Origin: Colivivens sp963594655
Lineage (GTDB): Bacteria > Bacteroidota > Bacteroidia > Bacteroidales > Bacteroidaceae
Assembly (NCBI GenBank): GCA_963594655.1
Contig: CAVBFD010000050.1
Location: forward strand, 1-16,200
DNA: 16,200 bases
Reading direction: 5' to 3'
The notes under the pieces are model-generated. The model saw only the letters and a list, made by a program, of their open reading frames with translations, was not told the DNA's origin and made no database searches. Position 1 is the stretch's first letter, and every line of letters starts with the position of its first letter. Position numbers and translations under genes: made by a program. Below, piece by piece: positions 7,401-14,821 of the stretch.

Positions 7401-10104
7401 CCACATACAGACGGTAGAGGTGTTGTCCGAGACTTATCCATTTCTGTTCGAACACCTTCTCGCCCGACATGATGGAGCAGAACACATACGCGTCACCTTC
7501 GCACGGTGCGAACAGTATCTCCGCAGGACTGTCCTCCGAGAAAGTGGACTTGCGGCAAATGAACAGGTCCTTGTCGAAGTCCGCCGGAGCCGCCTTTATC
7601 TTCATCCGCGGGTCCACCGCCTCCTCCGAGTCGTAGACATCATACGTCCTCTGTACCTTGACGGTGTTGCCCTTACCGTCCTTCGCCATGAAGTCGAGTA
7701 CATACGTACCCATCGGGAGTGACGGAAGGATTATTGCCTCGCCCGACACGAAGGTGCCGTCGCCCACTGCCTTGCCGTCCTTGCTTACAGTGTAAGTTCC
7801 GTTTGCCTTCACCTTCTGTCCGTTGGGATTGACCGCCTCCACGGTCAGTTCCTGCGTAGGGTCGGACACGTCCACCGACTGCCAGTAAGGCACTTGCAGG
7901 GAGAAGCCGAGTCCCGACAGCCGCACGACATACTCAGCGGTGTGTGTCTCCCCGGCGATGTCCGTCACCTCTGCCGTCAGCCTGTAGCCCACCACATCAT
8001 CAGTGCCGTACTTGGTGGTGTCCGCCTCCGTCCTTATGGTCAGCACGGCCTCGCCCTTGTCGTCGAGGACAGTCTCGCCACGGTCAGTCTCCGTCCATCC
8101 GTATATGACACGGTAGCCGTACATGGAAGTGCCACTGGCTACGGTATATCTCACCGACGCGCCCTGCACCGGAACACCGGCGAAGGTGGAGGCGGACACC
8201 TTCACAGTCACCGAGTCACCGAAGGACAGTTCCCTGCCGTCCGACAATGGTTCGGCGGTCACGTCAAACGTGGGACGCTTGTACTCCTCCACACGCACCG
8301 TACTCAGCGCGCGCCACCTGCCGTCGTAGTATGAGGCTACGGTGTAAGTGCCTGGAAGGCGGTCCTTGGGCAGTACGAACCGTGTGTCGAACGTACCCCA
8401 TTCGTTACTCTTCAGAGTGTCGCAACACACCTGTTGCCTGTTAGCGTCCGTCAGTCTTACCGGTATGTCCACCCCACCCGCCACGTGCGGTTGGTTGTCC
8501 TCTCCGTCCGCATACACAAGTCCCGAGACGTACACCGTCTGTCCGGGACGGTAGATGGACCGGTCGGTGTAGACACTCACCCTCAGATTGTCGGTCCTCT
8601 CTTTCACCTGCTGATATGCGCTTATATATTCCTTGTCCAGACTGTCACTTTCACTTACCGAAGCGGATATTTCCATAGACTCTGAGGCATCGAAGACACA
8701 CGCGCCGTCACCGTCGCATACGAGAACAGTCTCGTTTCCCTTCCTGTCGAACAGGTGAACCTTCGCGCCCGGGACTGGTCTGCCTGTCTTGTTGTCCACC
8801 ACGACCACCTGTTTCTTTCCCTTAGGTTGGTCTACGGATATAATTCTCAACGACGAAACGTTCAGCCTACTCGCCTCTGTCTGTCCCTTGGTCTTCAGCA
8901 CGACGACGTACTGTCCCACAGGCAAAGCGAGACTGTCGGTCAGCGTTCCCTTGTAAGGCATTCCCGCCTCCTGCCGCGCGAGGGAGGCACTGTCCCTGCC
9001 CAGCACAAGGCGGCGCTTCTCCACCAGTCTGCCGTTGGTTTTCAACCCGAGTTTGTCGTCCTCTCCCACATATTCACGTACCTCCAAGTCGGCCGAGGAG
9101 AGGTTCTCGTACTGCAGTTCAAACGGGAACGGAGTGTCCGGGTACATGAACCATGAGGCAGAGCGGTTGTCCCCACCGTTTCTGAAGTACAGGCTGCATT
9201 TGGACAGCTTCATGCGGTTTTCCTCGTTGACGAAGTAATTCACGACCGGGGACTTGCGGAACTGCCGCTTCGCATACATGACAAACTGCCACTGGTCGTC
9301 CTCCGAAGCATTGTTCCTTTCCATCGCGTCCAGATATTCCACCGCCACGTCAGCTCCAGCCTCCAGGTTTTCCGAACTGTCGAGCAACTGTCTGACCTCC
9401 GCTGCGTAACTCTTTGCGGTCAGTGCCTGCCGCTTCTGCCGCAACGCCGCCAGCCTCATCAGAACCGAAGCGTTGGCATTGCCAGACCTACTGTAATACG
9501 CCGCCGCGTCATCCAGTACCGTCGCAAGGGAATCCCTGTCCCATGACGAATAGTCGGCTATGAACATCACTATTACCGAATACATGTCGTTGCCGTACAG
9601 GCGGCTGTTTCCGCCCTTGGTGACCACTGGCAGATAGTCCGTAGCCTTCGCCTTCGCCAGTGCGTCCCTGTCCGCCAAGGCCTTTCTGAAGCAGTCAGCC
9701 GCCATGGACTTGTACTCCTGTCTCGTGTCCTCGTCGAACGCCACCGACGACGCCCCACACATAGCCTGATAGGCAGAACCGAGAACAGCGTTGTACACGG
9801 CGTTCTCCACCGGAGTGGCGCACGCCACACGGGGCAGCGCGTCCACACTGAAACTGTCCGCGTCCAGACTGCACTTAGTCTCCGACACCACAATCCACGC
9901 CTTCATCATCTGAGGGAAGTTCCCCTCCTCCGACGCCTTCGTGTAAATCCTCATCGCATCCCGAACCACCCCTCGGGGAAGGTCCTTGGACTCACTCTCC
10001 TCTACGGCTTTCCATAAGGAAGAGTAACTCTGGGCCGACACACCCGTCATGTTCAACACCGCCAACAGCGACATCAAACACAGTGTTCTGAATTTTCTGT
10101 TCAT
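4447..10104 (-). CDS. Alpha-2-macroglobulin family protein, exported, without a thioester site
   Basis: From the ATG at 10104 this is an 1885-residue protein with a signal peptide (MNRKFRTLCLMSLLAVLN..., cleavage likely after GVSA, residue 25) and no lipobox, so it is probably periplasmic or surface-exposed. A GTG at 10134 overlaps the topB stop and would add ten basic residues before the signal peptide; the ATG gives a more typical signal. The first ~400 residues are a poorly conserved helical/beta region. The macroglobulin MG2 hallmark YTDRSIYRPGQTV is near residue 513, followed by VEEYKRPTFDV. The core A2M domain (SDFNETAFFYPHLT ... VTRWRLQGLVHT) starts near 1120. The alpha-toroid follows from about 1330. 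Where thioester members have PYxCxEQ, this protein reads VPDNNDAIS (Pro1344-Ser1351), so Cys, Glu and Gln are all absent. It cannot trap proteases covalently; a structural or non-covalent role is inferred. No pbpC neighbour, unlike the enterobacterial relatives. It is the last gene of the operon. Confidence 0.88.
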   Translation of the reverse strand: MNRKFRTLCLMSLLAVLNMTGVSAQSYSSLWKAVEESESKDLPRGVVRDAMRIYTKASEEGNFPQMMKAWIVVSETKCSLDADSFSVDALPRVACATPVENAVYNAVLGSAYQAMCGASSVAFDEDTRQEYKSMAADCFRKALADRDALAKAKATDYLPVVTKGGNSRLYGNDMYSVIVMFIADYSSWDRDSLATVLDDAAAYYSRSGNANASVLMRLAALRQKRQALTAKSYAAEVRQLLDSSENLEAGADVAVEYLDAMERNNASEDDQWQFVMYAKRQFRKSPVVNYFVNEENRMKLSKCSLYFRNGGDNRSASWFMYPDTPFPFELQYENLSSADLEVREYVGEDDKLGLKTNGRLVEKRRLVLGRDSASLARQEAGMPYKGTLTDSLALPVGQYVVVLKTKGQTEASRLNVSSLRIISVDQPKGKKQVVVVDNKTGRPVPGAKVHLFDRKGNETVLVCDGDGACVFDASESMEISASVSESDSLDKEYISAYQQVKERTDNLRVSVYTDRSIYRPGQTVYVSGLVYADGEDNQPHVAGGVDIPVRLTDANRQQVCCDTLKSNEWGTFDTRFVLPKDRLPGTYTVASYYDGRWRALSTVRVEEYKRPTFDVTAEPLSDGRELSFGDSVTVKVSASTFAGVPVQGASVRYTVASGTSMYGYRVIYGWTETDRGETVLDDKGEAVLTIRTEADTTKYGTDDVVGYRLTAEVTDIAGETHTAEYVVRLSGLGFSLQVPYWQSVDVSDPTQELTVEAVNPNGQKVKANGTYTVSKDGKAVGDGTFVSGEAIILPSLPMGTYVLDFMAKDGKGNTVKVQRTYDVYDSEEAVDPRMKIKAAPADFDKDLFICRKSTFSEDSPAEILFAPCEGDAYVFCSIMSGEKVFEQKWISLGQHLYRLYVDYNKEYGDGVTLVMAYVRNGRAFTRSQDLVCDQPDRQLKLTWKTFRDNLTPGQKEEWILTVRDKDGNTVDAAEMMTTMYDASLDRLQPFQWSFSVPKSLSFSNSMSFYIPYPRILGQKAPMGVWITSDVKTLSWKDHDYDRLLPFEYDRLTRVLNERVLVRGGAALLSAGPRYAAAEAKGVSVLTSEDTQMAGRVAGLKEVPDSPSEDLADDKVAALTDKVRSDFNETAFFYPHLTADRNGEVHVAFTVPESVTRWRLQGLVHTKDMNYALIDTTCVTKKDFMVQPNMPRFVREGDKVSVVARVMNQGGTALSGRVRMEIMDAETGKVVSRQTKTVRVAEGQTVPVAFEYAATDKYPLLVCEVTAEAGDRSDGERNYLPVLDSRQYVTETVPFYIDSKESKTVDLSGLFNSNSKTATRKLMTLEYTANPSWTVIGALHGLRVPDNNDAISFAASLYANTTAGKLARIIPGLREALSSQYVAADSSSVNSRLAEDERVKDIALRESPWLRDALKEADRRAELADLFNEGLISARTSAAKEKLAALQNVDGSWSWFDGMRGSYHVTLAVCENLALLNSGDSGVRSMLAKAMDYLDKEEYRRFTQSARNGFVPGDANLQYLFVSALQPERRVDKDIRKMREDYLAQLEKSVRDLSVYGKANAAYVLRVFGHQKAADEFLQSVMEYSVSKPGMGRYYATDAAPYSWRDYRIPTQLAAMRAIRQSSVADRKKTLADMQVWLIRQKQTQMWDNPMNTIGAVSYLLEDSCAMAMGAVPEFFIDGSKLSVQVDTTKFLARQLGYVSLAVDDRMVQKGVNTLKVVPATDTDTEGDSHIAWGTVSTRFMEDMKSLQVRSSGELRITHRLMVDGKAFDPKTATLKVGDKVTVRLTVTADRDMDFVQVRSLSPACFEPADQRSGYRWMNGRGGYVARHDASVDVFFDSFTKGTSTFDLDYYVTRSGDYLTGVATVQCAYAPEYAGHTDSVTIKVDK

Positions 10105-10130
10105 AAGTCTATCTTGTTTTGGTTTCTTTC

Positions 10131-12248
10131 TCACTCACCGTCAAACGGCCGTCTGTAACCGCACCCCTCCTTCCACCGGGAACAGCCATAGGCGGTCTTG
10201 CCCTTGATGATGTGTCCTGTGTGGCACACCGGACAAGGCAGTCCGACCCACTGGTCGGCTTCAGCGGAAGTCGCTTTGTCCGAAGGCGGCACTTCCGCCT
10301 TCCGCGCAGTCTCCGTCTTTTTCTTGCGCGGCTGAAACCCTGCCGGAGCGTCTCCCTTCGTCTTGGCGGCTGAAGGTTCGCTCTTGGTCTTGGCTGCTGC
10401 CGTCTTTGCCTTTGCCTTCGTTTTCTTTTCAGGTTCTGCCTCCACGACTGTGATCCTACGGTTGGAACTGTCGGCGCGCACACTGCCTACGATGTCCGTC
10501 ACCATCTGTTTCAATTCGCTGATGAACTGGGTGGCGCTGTAGTCGTGGCGTTCAATCTGCCTCAGTTTCCTCTCCCACAGTCCCGTCAGTTCCGCGCTCT
10601 TCAACAGGTCCTCGTGAATGAGTCCAATCAGTTCCACCCCGGTGGGAGTGGCCACAAGCGACTTGCGTTCCTTCCGTATGTACCTGCGTTTGAAAAGGGT
10701 CTCAATGATGGCGGCGCGTGTGGACGGACGGCCTATGCCGTTTTCCTTCAGTACGTCCCTCAGTTCCTCGTTGTCCACAAACTTGCCGGCCGTCTCCATC
10801 GCCCTCAGCAGTGTCGCCTCGGTGTAGGGTTTGGGAGGGGTTGTCCATTTCTCCATGAGCGAAGGCACATGGGGTCCAGTCTCGTCCTTCACGAACACCG
10901 GCAACGTGCGTTCCTCCGCCTCCTTGTTCTGTCGGTCTGCGTCACTGTCCGTCTGCATCTCGCTCTTCTGGTAGAGTACCCTCCATCCAGGTTCGGTTAT
11001 CTGCTTTCCTGTGGTCTTGAACTCCACGTCACCCGCCATACCGAGGACGGTGGTGGTGAGGAAACGGCAGTCGGGATAGAACACGGCGATAAAAGAACGG
11101 GCCACAAGGTCGTACACACGTTTCTCATAGTCCGTAAGGTTCTGCGCCGGTATTCCTGTAGGTATTATGGCGTGGTGGTCAGTCACCTTCGACGAGTCGA
11201 ACACCTTCTTCGACTTCAGCAGTTTCTTCCCCTCAAGCGGGACGGTAAACTGTTCGTAGCCCCTTATGCCCTTGAGAATCCCGGCACACTTGGGGTAGAT
11301 GTCGTCACTGAGGAAGGTGGTGTCCACACGCGGATAGGTGGTGAACTTCTTCTCGTAAAGGCTCTGAATAACCTGCAAGGTCTGTTCAGCCGACAAGCCG
11401 AACTTCCTGTTGCAGTCCACCTGCAGCGAGGTGAGGTCGTAGAGCCTCGGCGGGGCTTCCGTCCCTTTCTTAGCCGACACCTGGGTGACGGTGAACGGAC
11501 AGTCCCTCACCTTGTCAAGGTACTGCTGTCCCTCCTCCTGTGTGGTGAACTTCCCCTTGGCGGCCTGGAAGGTCACGTCCCTGTATACGGTCGAGAGTAT
11601 CCAGTACTGCTCAGGCACGAAGTTCTCTATCTCCTGCTGTCTGCGCACGATAAGCGCCAGGGTAGGTGTCTGCACACGTCCGATGGACAGCACCTGCCGG
11701 TTCTGTCCGTACTTGAGCGTGTAGAGCCGTGTGGCGTTCATGCCGAGAGTCCAGTCGCCGATGGCCCTACTGAGTCCTGCCTCGTAGAGCGACTGGTATT
11801 CCGACTGGTCTTTCAGGGTCTGGAAACCCTCCTTTATCGACTCCTCGGTGAGCGAGCTTATCCAAAGCCGCTTCACGGGACACTTCGCCCCAGCCTTCTG
11901 CATGACCCACCTCTGTATCAGTTCCCCCTCCTGTCCGGCATCGCCGCAGTTGATTATCTCGTCCGCCTCCTTCATCAGTCTCTCTATCGTGGCGAACTGT
12001 TTCCTCACCCCCTCGTCGTCCTTCAGTCTTATTCCGAACCGTCCCGGAATCATGGGCAGGTCGAACAGGCTCCAGTGAGCCCACTGGGGGTTGTACTCGC
12101 CCGGGGACTTCAGTTCGCACAGGTGTCCGAACGTCCACGTGACCTGATACCCGTTTCCCTCTATGTATCCCTGCCTCGCCTCCTTCGCGCCGAGTACATT
12201 GGCAATATCCCGGGCCACACTTGGTTTCTCCGCTATACAGACAATCAT
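10131..12248 (-). CDS. topB: DNA topoisomerase III (type IA)
   Basis: A 705-residue type IA topoisomerase that cuts one DNA strand and passes another through; topoisomerase III mainly decatenates and resolves recombination intermediates. The TOPRIM fold opens with IAEKPSVARDI (Glu7) and holds the metal cluster GDAGQEGEL (Asp103, Glu107). The catalytic tyrosine is Tyr305 in TTYPRVDTTF. SIGRVQTPTLALIV and GIGRPSTRAAIIETL are further type IA hallmarks. After about residue 600 comes a Lys/Ala-rich basic linker, and the C-terminus carries a zinc-ribbon-like motif (CPVC ... C ... C). The start ATG overlaps the ispH stop (ATGA at 12245-12248), implying translational coupling. Genes for this enzyme are also common on Bacteroidota integrative elements, but here the neighbours are core metabolic genes, so a chromosomal copy is more likely. 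Confidence 0.95.
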   Translation of the reverse strand: MIVCIAEKPSVARDIANVLGAKEARQGYIEGNGYQVTWTFGHLCELKSPGEYNPQWAHWSLFDLPMIPGRFGIRLKDDEGVRKQFATIERLMKEADEIINCGDAGQEGELIQRWVMQKAGAKCPVKRLWISSLTEESIKEGFQTLKDQSEYQSLYEAGLSRAIGDWTLGMNATRLYTLKYGQNRQVLSIGRVQTPTLALIVRRQQEIENFVPEQYWILSTVYRDVTFQAAKGKFTTQEEGQQYLDKVRDCPFTVTQVSAKKGTEAPPRLYDLTSLQVDCNRKFGLSAEQTLQVIQSLYEKKFTTYPRVDTTFLSDDIYPKCAGILKGIRGYEQFTVPLEGKKLLKSKKVFDSSKVTDHHAIIPTGIPAQNLTDYEKRVYDLVARSFIAVFYPDCRFLTTTVLGMAGDVEFKTTGKQITEPGWRVLYQKSEMQTDSDADRQNKEAEERTLPVFVKDETGPHVPSLMEKWTTPPKPYTEATLLRAMETAGKFVDNEELRDVLKENGIGRPSTRAAIIETLFKRRYIRKERKSLVATPTGVELIGLIHEDLLKSAELTGLWERKLRQIERHDYSATQFISELKQMVTDIVGSVRADSSNRRITVVEAEPEKKTKAKAKTAAAKTKSEPSAAKTKGDAPAGFQPRKKKTETARKAEVPPSDKATSAEADQWVGLPCPVCHTGHIIKGKTAYGCSRWKEGCGYRRPFDGE
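10275..10445 (-). other. Low-complexity Lys/Ala-rich linker within topB
   Basis: This part of topB encodes a stretch rich in Lys, Ala, Thr and Pro (for example KKTKAKAKTAAAKTKSEP), between the topoisomerase core and the terminal zinc-ribbon. It is likely disordered and positively charged. Such tails in type IA topoisomerases are thought to hold DNA non-specifically or bind partner proteins. It is probably the fastest-evolving part of the gene. Confidence 0.75.
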
Positions 12249-13111
12249 CCTATCATCGCTTTTATTGCGTCCCTACACTGTTCCATAAGCCACTTGGGAG
12301 TGGACGTGGCCCCGCATATCCCGACCGACACGGCATCCGTGAACCACTCGTTGTCAATCTCCGACACGTCGTCAACCATGTGTGACCGGGGGTTTACCTT
12401 GCAACACTCGGAGAACAGAATCTTACCGTTTGAGCTTTTCTTTCCGCACACGAACACAATCACGTCGTGCTGCTCGGCGAACCTGCGGATGCGTGGCATT
12501 CTGTTCGCCACCTGACGGCAGATTGTGTCGAAGTAGTTGAACTCCGCCCCGTCCTTCATGTGGCTGCGGATGTAGCCCACTATCTCACGGAAACCCTCCA
12601 GCGACTTGGTGGTCTGCGAGTACAACTGTATGTTGCGCGAGAAATCCAGTCCGCGCGCGTCCTCCAGGTTCTCGATGACGATAGCGTGTCCCTCGGTCTG
12701 TCCCACCAGTCCCACCACCTCCGCGTGTCCGTTCTTGCCGTAGATGACAATTTGGTTCCTGTGGTCGGGGTCGCTGTCGTAGTCAGCCTTTATCCGTTTC
12801 TGCAGGTGCAGCACCACAGGACAAGTAGCGTCTATCAGCTGTATGTTCCTCTCCTCAGCCATGCGGTAGGTGGAAGGAGGCTCGCCGTGGGCGCGCAGCA
12901 GGACTCGTGTGTCGCGCAGCCGCTCCAGCTCCGTCTTGTCCACACTGATAAGTCCCTTGTCCTTCAACCGCTCACACTCACGTCCGTTATGCACGATGTC
13001 ACCCAGACAGTACAGGGTTGTCCCCGTAGCGTCCAGTTCCTCTTCCGCCTTTCTTATCGCGGTCGTCACCCCGTTGCAGAAGCCTGACCCGCTGTCTATC
13101 TCTATAAGCAT
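12245..13111 (-). CDS. ispH: 4-hydroxy-3-methylbut-2-enyl diphosphate reductase
   Basis: A 288-residue iron-sulfur enzyme for the last step of the MEP isoprenoid pathway: reduction of HMBPP to IPP and DMAPP. The three cluster-ligating cysteines are Cys12 (GFCNGV), Cys97 (DATCPVV) and Cys198 (FDTICRQ). Substrate-site motifs are VHN, AHGEPP, GHAEVVG (with the catalytic Glu) and SQTTKS. The usual GSxNSSNS motif appears as GKKSSNGK, and the usual AGASTP motif as CGATSTP; I believe both are typical of Bacteroidota IspH. A good Shine-Dalgarno sequence (13119-13124) sets the start at 13111. The gene lies 26 bases after cmk and overlaps topB by four bases. The cmk-ispH pairing is commonly seen in Bacteroidales. 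Confidence 0.96.
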   Translation of the reverse strand: MLIEIDSGSGFCNGVTTAIRKAEEELDATGTTLYCLGDIVHNGRECERLKDKGLISVDKTELERLRDTRVLLRAHGEPPSTYRMAEERNIQLIDATCPVVLHLQKRIKADYDSDPDHRNQIVIYGKNGHAEVVGLVGQTEGHAIVIENLEDARGLDFSRNIQLYSQTTKSLEGFREIVGYIRSHMKDGAEFNYFDTICRQVANRMPRIRRFAEQHDVIVFVCGKKSSNGKILFSECCKVNPRSHMVDDVSEIDNEWFTDAVSVGICGATSTPKWLMEQCRDAIKAMIG

Positions 13112-13118
13112 AGCTGTA

Positions 13119-13124
13119 CTCCCC
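13119..13124 (-). promoter_or_regulatory. Shine-Dalgarno sequence of ispH
   Basis: The minus strand reads GGGGAG seven bases ahead of the ispH ATG. Such clear sites are less common in Bacteroidota, where initiation often relies on A-rich unstructured leaders. It supports the annotated start and suggests that ispH initiates independently rather than only by coupling to cmk. Confidence 0.6.
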
Positions 13125-13137
13125 TACTTCACCTGTT

Positions 13138-13875
13138 TCACTCGCATGATCCGCAGTCCGCATCCGCCGTCATTCCCACTGCCTCACGGAAGCGGTCGAT
13201 AAGCCACCGGTTCTGATCGTCCAGGGTCATGTCCGAGTTGTCCAGCACCAGCGCGTCCTCCGCCTTGCGCAGCGGACTGATTTCCCTGTGGGAGTCGGCG
13301 TAGTCGCGCTCCTCCACGTTCCTGAGAATCGCATCATAGGTCACATCCTTCTCGCCCTTCGCCACCAGCTCGTCGTAACGCCGTCTGGCCCTCACCTCCG
13401 CGGAGGCGGTGACGAAGACCTTCAGTTCCGCTCCGGGGAACACGACCGTCCCGATGTCGCGTCCGTCCATCACGATGCCCTTGTCCTCGCCCATGCGCTG
13501 TTGTTGCGCGGTGAGCGTGCGGCGCACGAACGGAAGGGCGGCTATGCGGCTCACCTTCGACGACACGTCCATCTTCCTTATGTCACTCTCCACTACCTCT
13601 CCGTTGAGACAGGCCAGCGGCAGTCGGGTCTCCTGGTCGAGACGGAACCCCACACTGACGGTCTTCAGTCCGTCCTCAAGTCCAGCCTCGTCCACTCCCT
13701 CCTCCGTGATGAATCCGCCACGGATGGCGAAGAGGGTCACTGTACGGTACATGGCTCCGGTGTCCACATAGATGTAGCCCACCTGCCTGGCCAACCACTT
13801 GGCCATGGTACTCTTGCCACACGACGAGTGTCCGTCGATGGCCACAATTATTTTCTTAGAACACATAACTTGCAT
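13138..13875 (-). CDS. cmk: Cytidylate kinase
   Basis: A 245-residue nucleoside monophosphate kinase that phosphorylates CMP and dCMP with ATP. The P-loop is GHSSCGKST, the Bacteroidota variant of the usual GPSGxGKGT. The CMP-binding part is seen in DTGAMYRTVT, and the conserved DGRDIGTVVFP motif is present, as is the lid region with RARRRYDEL. Two starts are possible, at 13875 and at 13866. Both overlap the 3' end of porQ (by 20 or 11 bases). Homologues usually begin a few residues before the first beta-strand (KKIIVAIDG), so the shorter 242-residue form is as plausible as the longer. No promoter is seen in between, so co-transcription with meaB and porQ is expected. Confidence 0.95.
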   Translation of the reverse strand: MQVMCSKKIIVAIDGHSSCGKSTMAKWLARQVGYIYVDTGAMYRTVTLFAIRGGFITEEGVDEAGLEDGLKTVSVGFRLDQETRLPLACLNGEVVESDIRKMDVSSKVSRIAALPFVRRTLTAQQQRMGEDKGIVMDGRDIGTVVFPGAELKVFVTASAEVRARRRYDELVAKGEKDVTYDAILRNVEERDYADSHREISPLRKAEDALVLDNSDMTLDDQNRWLIDRFREAVGMTADADCGSCE

Positions 13876-14821
13876 TTATTATCAGTGATGATGACGCCAC
13901 ATGGTACTTGCCGTACCCCACTCCTATCTTCAGTCTGCGCAGGTTCAGTCCCCCTCCCAGCGACAGTCCCGCCCAATGGCTGCTGCCGGCCACCTTCATC
14001 TCCTTGGCCCTCCGCGGGTTGTAGCCCACCGCCAGCCACATGGAGCTTGAGAGGAACACGTCCGCGCCCACCGTCAGGTGGTGTCCCAGCTTGCCGTCGT
14101 CCCAGTCCGTCAGCTTGTCGAAGGTGACCGACACCCGGATAGGGGCGTTGGCGAACTCCTTCGACACTCCCAAGAGCATGTTGAACGGCAACGCCTCGTT
14201 CTTCTCATAGAGCGCGTCGACCTGCCCTCCGAGGTTCAGTCCCACCAGACTCAGCGACAGTCCGCTCTCCTCGTTGTAGTAGTTGACCCCGAGGTCCACT
14301 CCTATGGCGGTGGACGAGAACTCGGCGTACTTCGACATCAGGACTTTTCCCTGCACCCCACCGCTCCAGCGGTCGCTGAAGAGGTACGAGTAACCTCCCC
14401 CGACACAGATGTCCTTCGCTGTGAACGTGCCTGTCTCATTGAAGTTCCCGTCGGTCTCCGTCATCGTCCCGTAGTCCAGCATCACCGCGTCGGCGAACCA
14501 CGTGCCTCTCTCCCCTGTCTGCCTCACGAAGGACGCGCCCAACTTGCTCGTTCCAGCGATGTACGACGTGTAGCCGAGACTCAGAGTCCCGGACGACACG
14601 TTGGCAGCCAGTGCCGGATTGGAGTTTATCAGTGTGGCGTCGTCCTCAATCGCGCTCACGTTGTGTCCGCCCAGTGCGGCCGCGTGGGCCGACGACGGCA
14701 CTTCCAGAAACTGGTATCCCGCACTCCCCTCCTGCGCCGCGGCTTCCGCCGCAGTCACGCACAGCAGGACTGCCAGACAACAGTGCCTCGCCTTGGGTCC
14801 GCAGACTCTGTACTCACTCAT
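13856..14821 (-). CDS. porQ: Type IX secretion system protein PorQ
   Basis: A 321-residue outer-membrane beta-barrel protein. A signal peptide precedes a mature start near QEGSAGYQFL. Family-specific stretches include FLEVPSSAHAAALGG, DDATLINSNPAL, GTFTAKDICVGGGYSYLF and VDLGVNYYN, and the chain ends in an aromatic residue (ASYVF) as outer-membrane barrels do. In Porphyromonas gingivalis PorQ is part of the attachment complex with PorU, PorV and PorZ, which cleaves type IX cargo and anchors it to the cell surface. No other type IX component lies in the window. Its ATG overlaps the meaB stop (ATGA at 14818-14821), and purine-rich AAGGAATAAGGAAAA just ahead can serve as ribosome site. The family call is strong; activity of a full type IX system in this organism is inference. 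Confidence 0.88.
   Translation of the reverse strand: MSEYRVCGPKARHCCLAVLLCVTAAEAAAQEGSAGYQFLEVPSSAHAAALGGHNVSAIEDDATLINSNPALAANVSSGTLSLGYTSYIAGTSKLGASFVRQTGERGTWFADAVMLDYGTMTETDGNFNETGTFTAKDICVGGGYSYLFSDRWSGGVQGKVLMSKYAEFSSTAIGVDLGVNYYNEESGLSLSLVGLNLGGQVDALYEKNEALPFNMLLGVSKEFANAPIRVSVTFDKLTDWDDGKLGHHLTVGADVFLSSSMWLAVGYNPRRAKEMKVAGSSHWAGLSLGGGLNLRRLKIGVGYGKYHVASSSLIINASYVF

Noticed and set aside
10131..12248. topB as a sign of an integrative element
   Set aside because: Bacteroidota conjugative elements often carry topB, but here it overlaps ispH, there is no integrase, relaxase or transfer gene, and no direct repeats bound the region. The nearby tRNA-Gly shows no duplicated 3' end inside the window.
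10545..12515. Long plus-strand open frame (656 codons) opposite topB and ispH
   Set aside because: It lies entirely antisense to two well-recognised enzymes, crosses their junction, and its translation shows no recognisable domain. It is a by-product of codon bias on the opposite strand.
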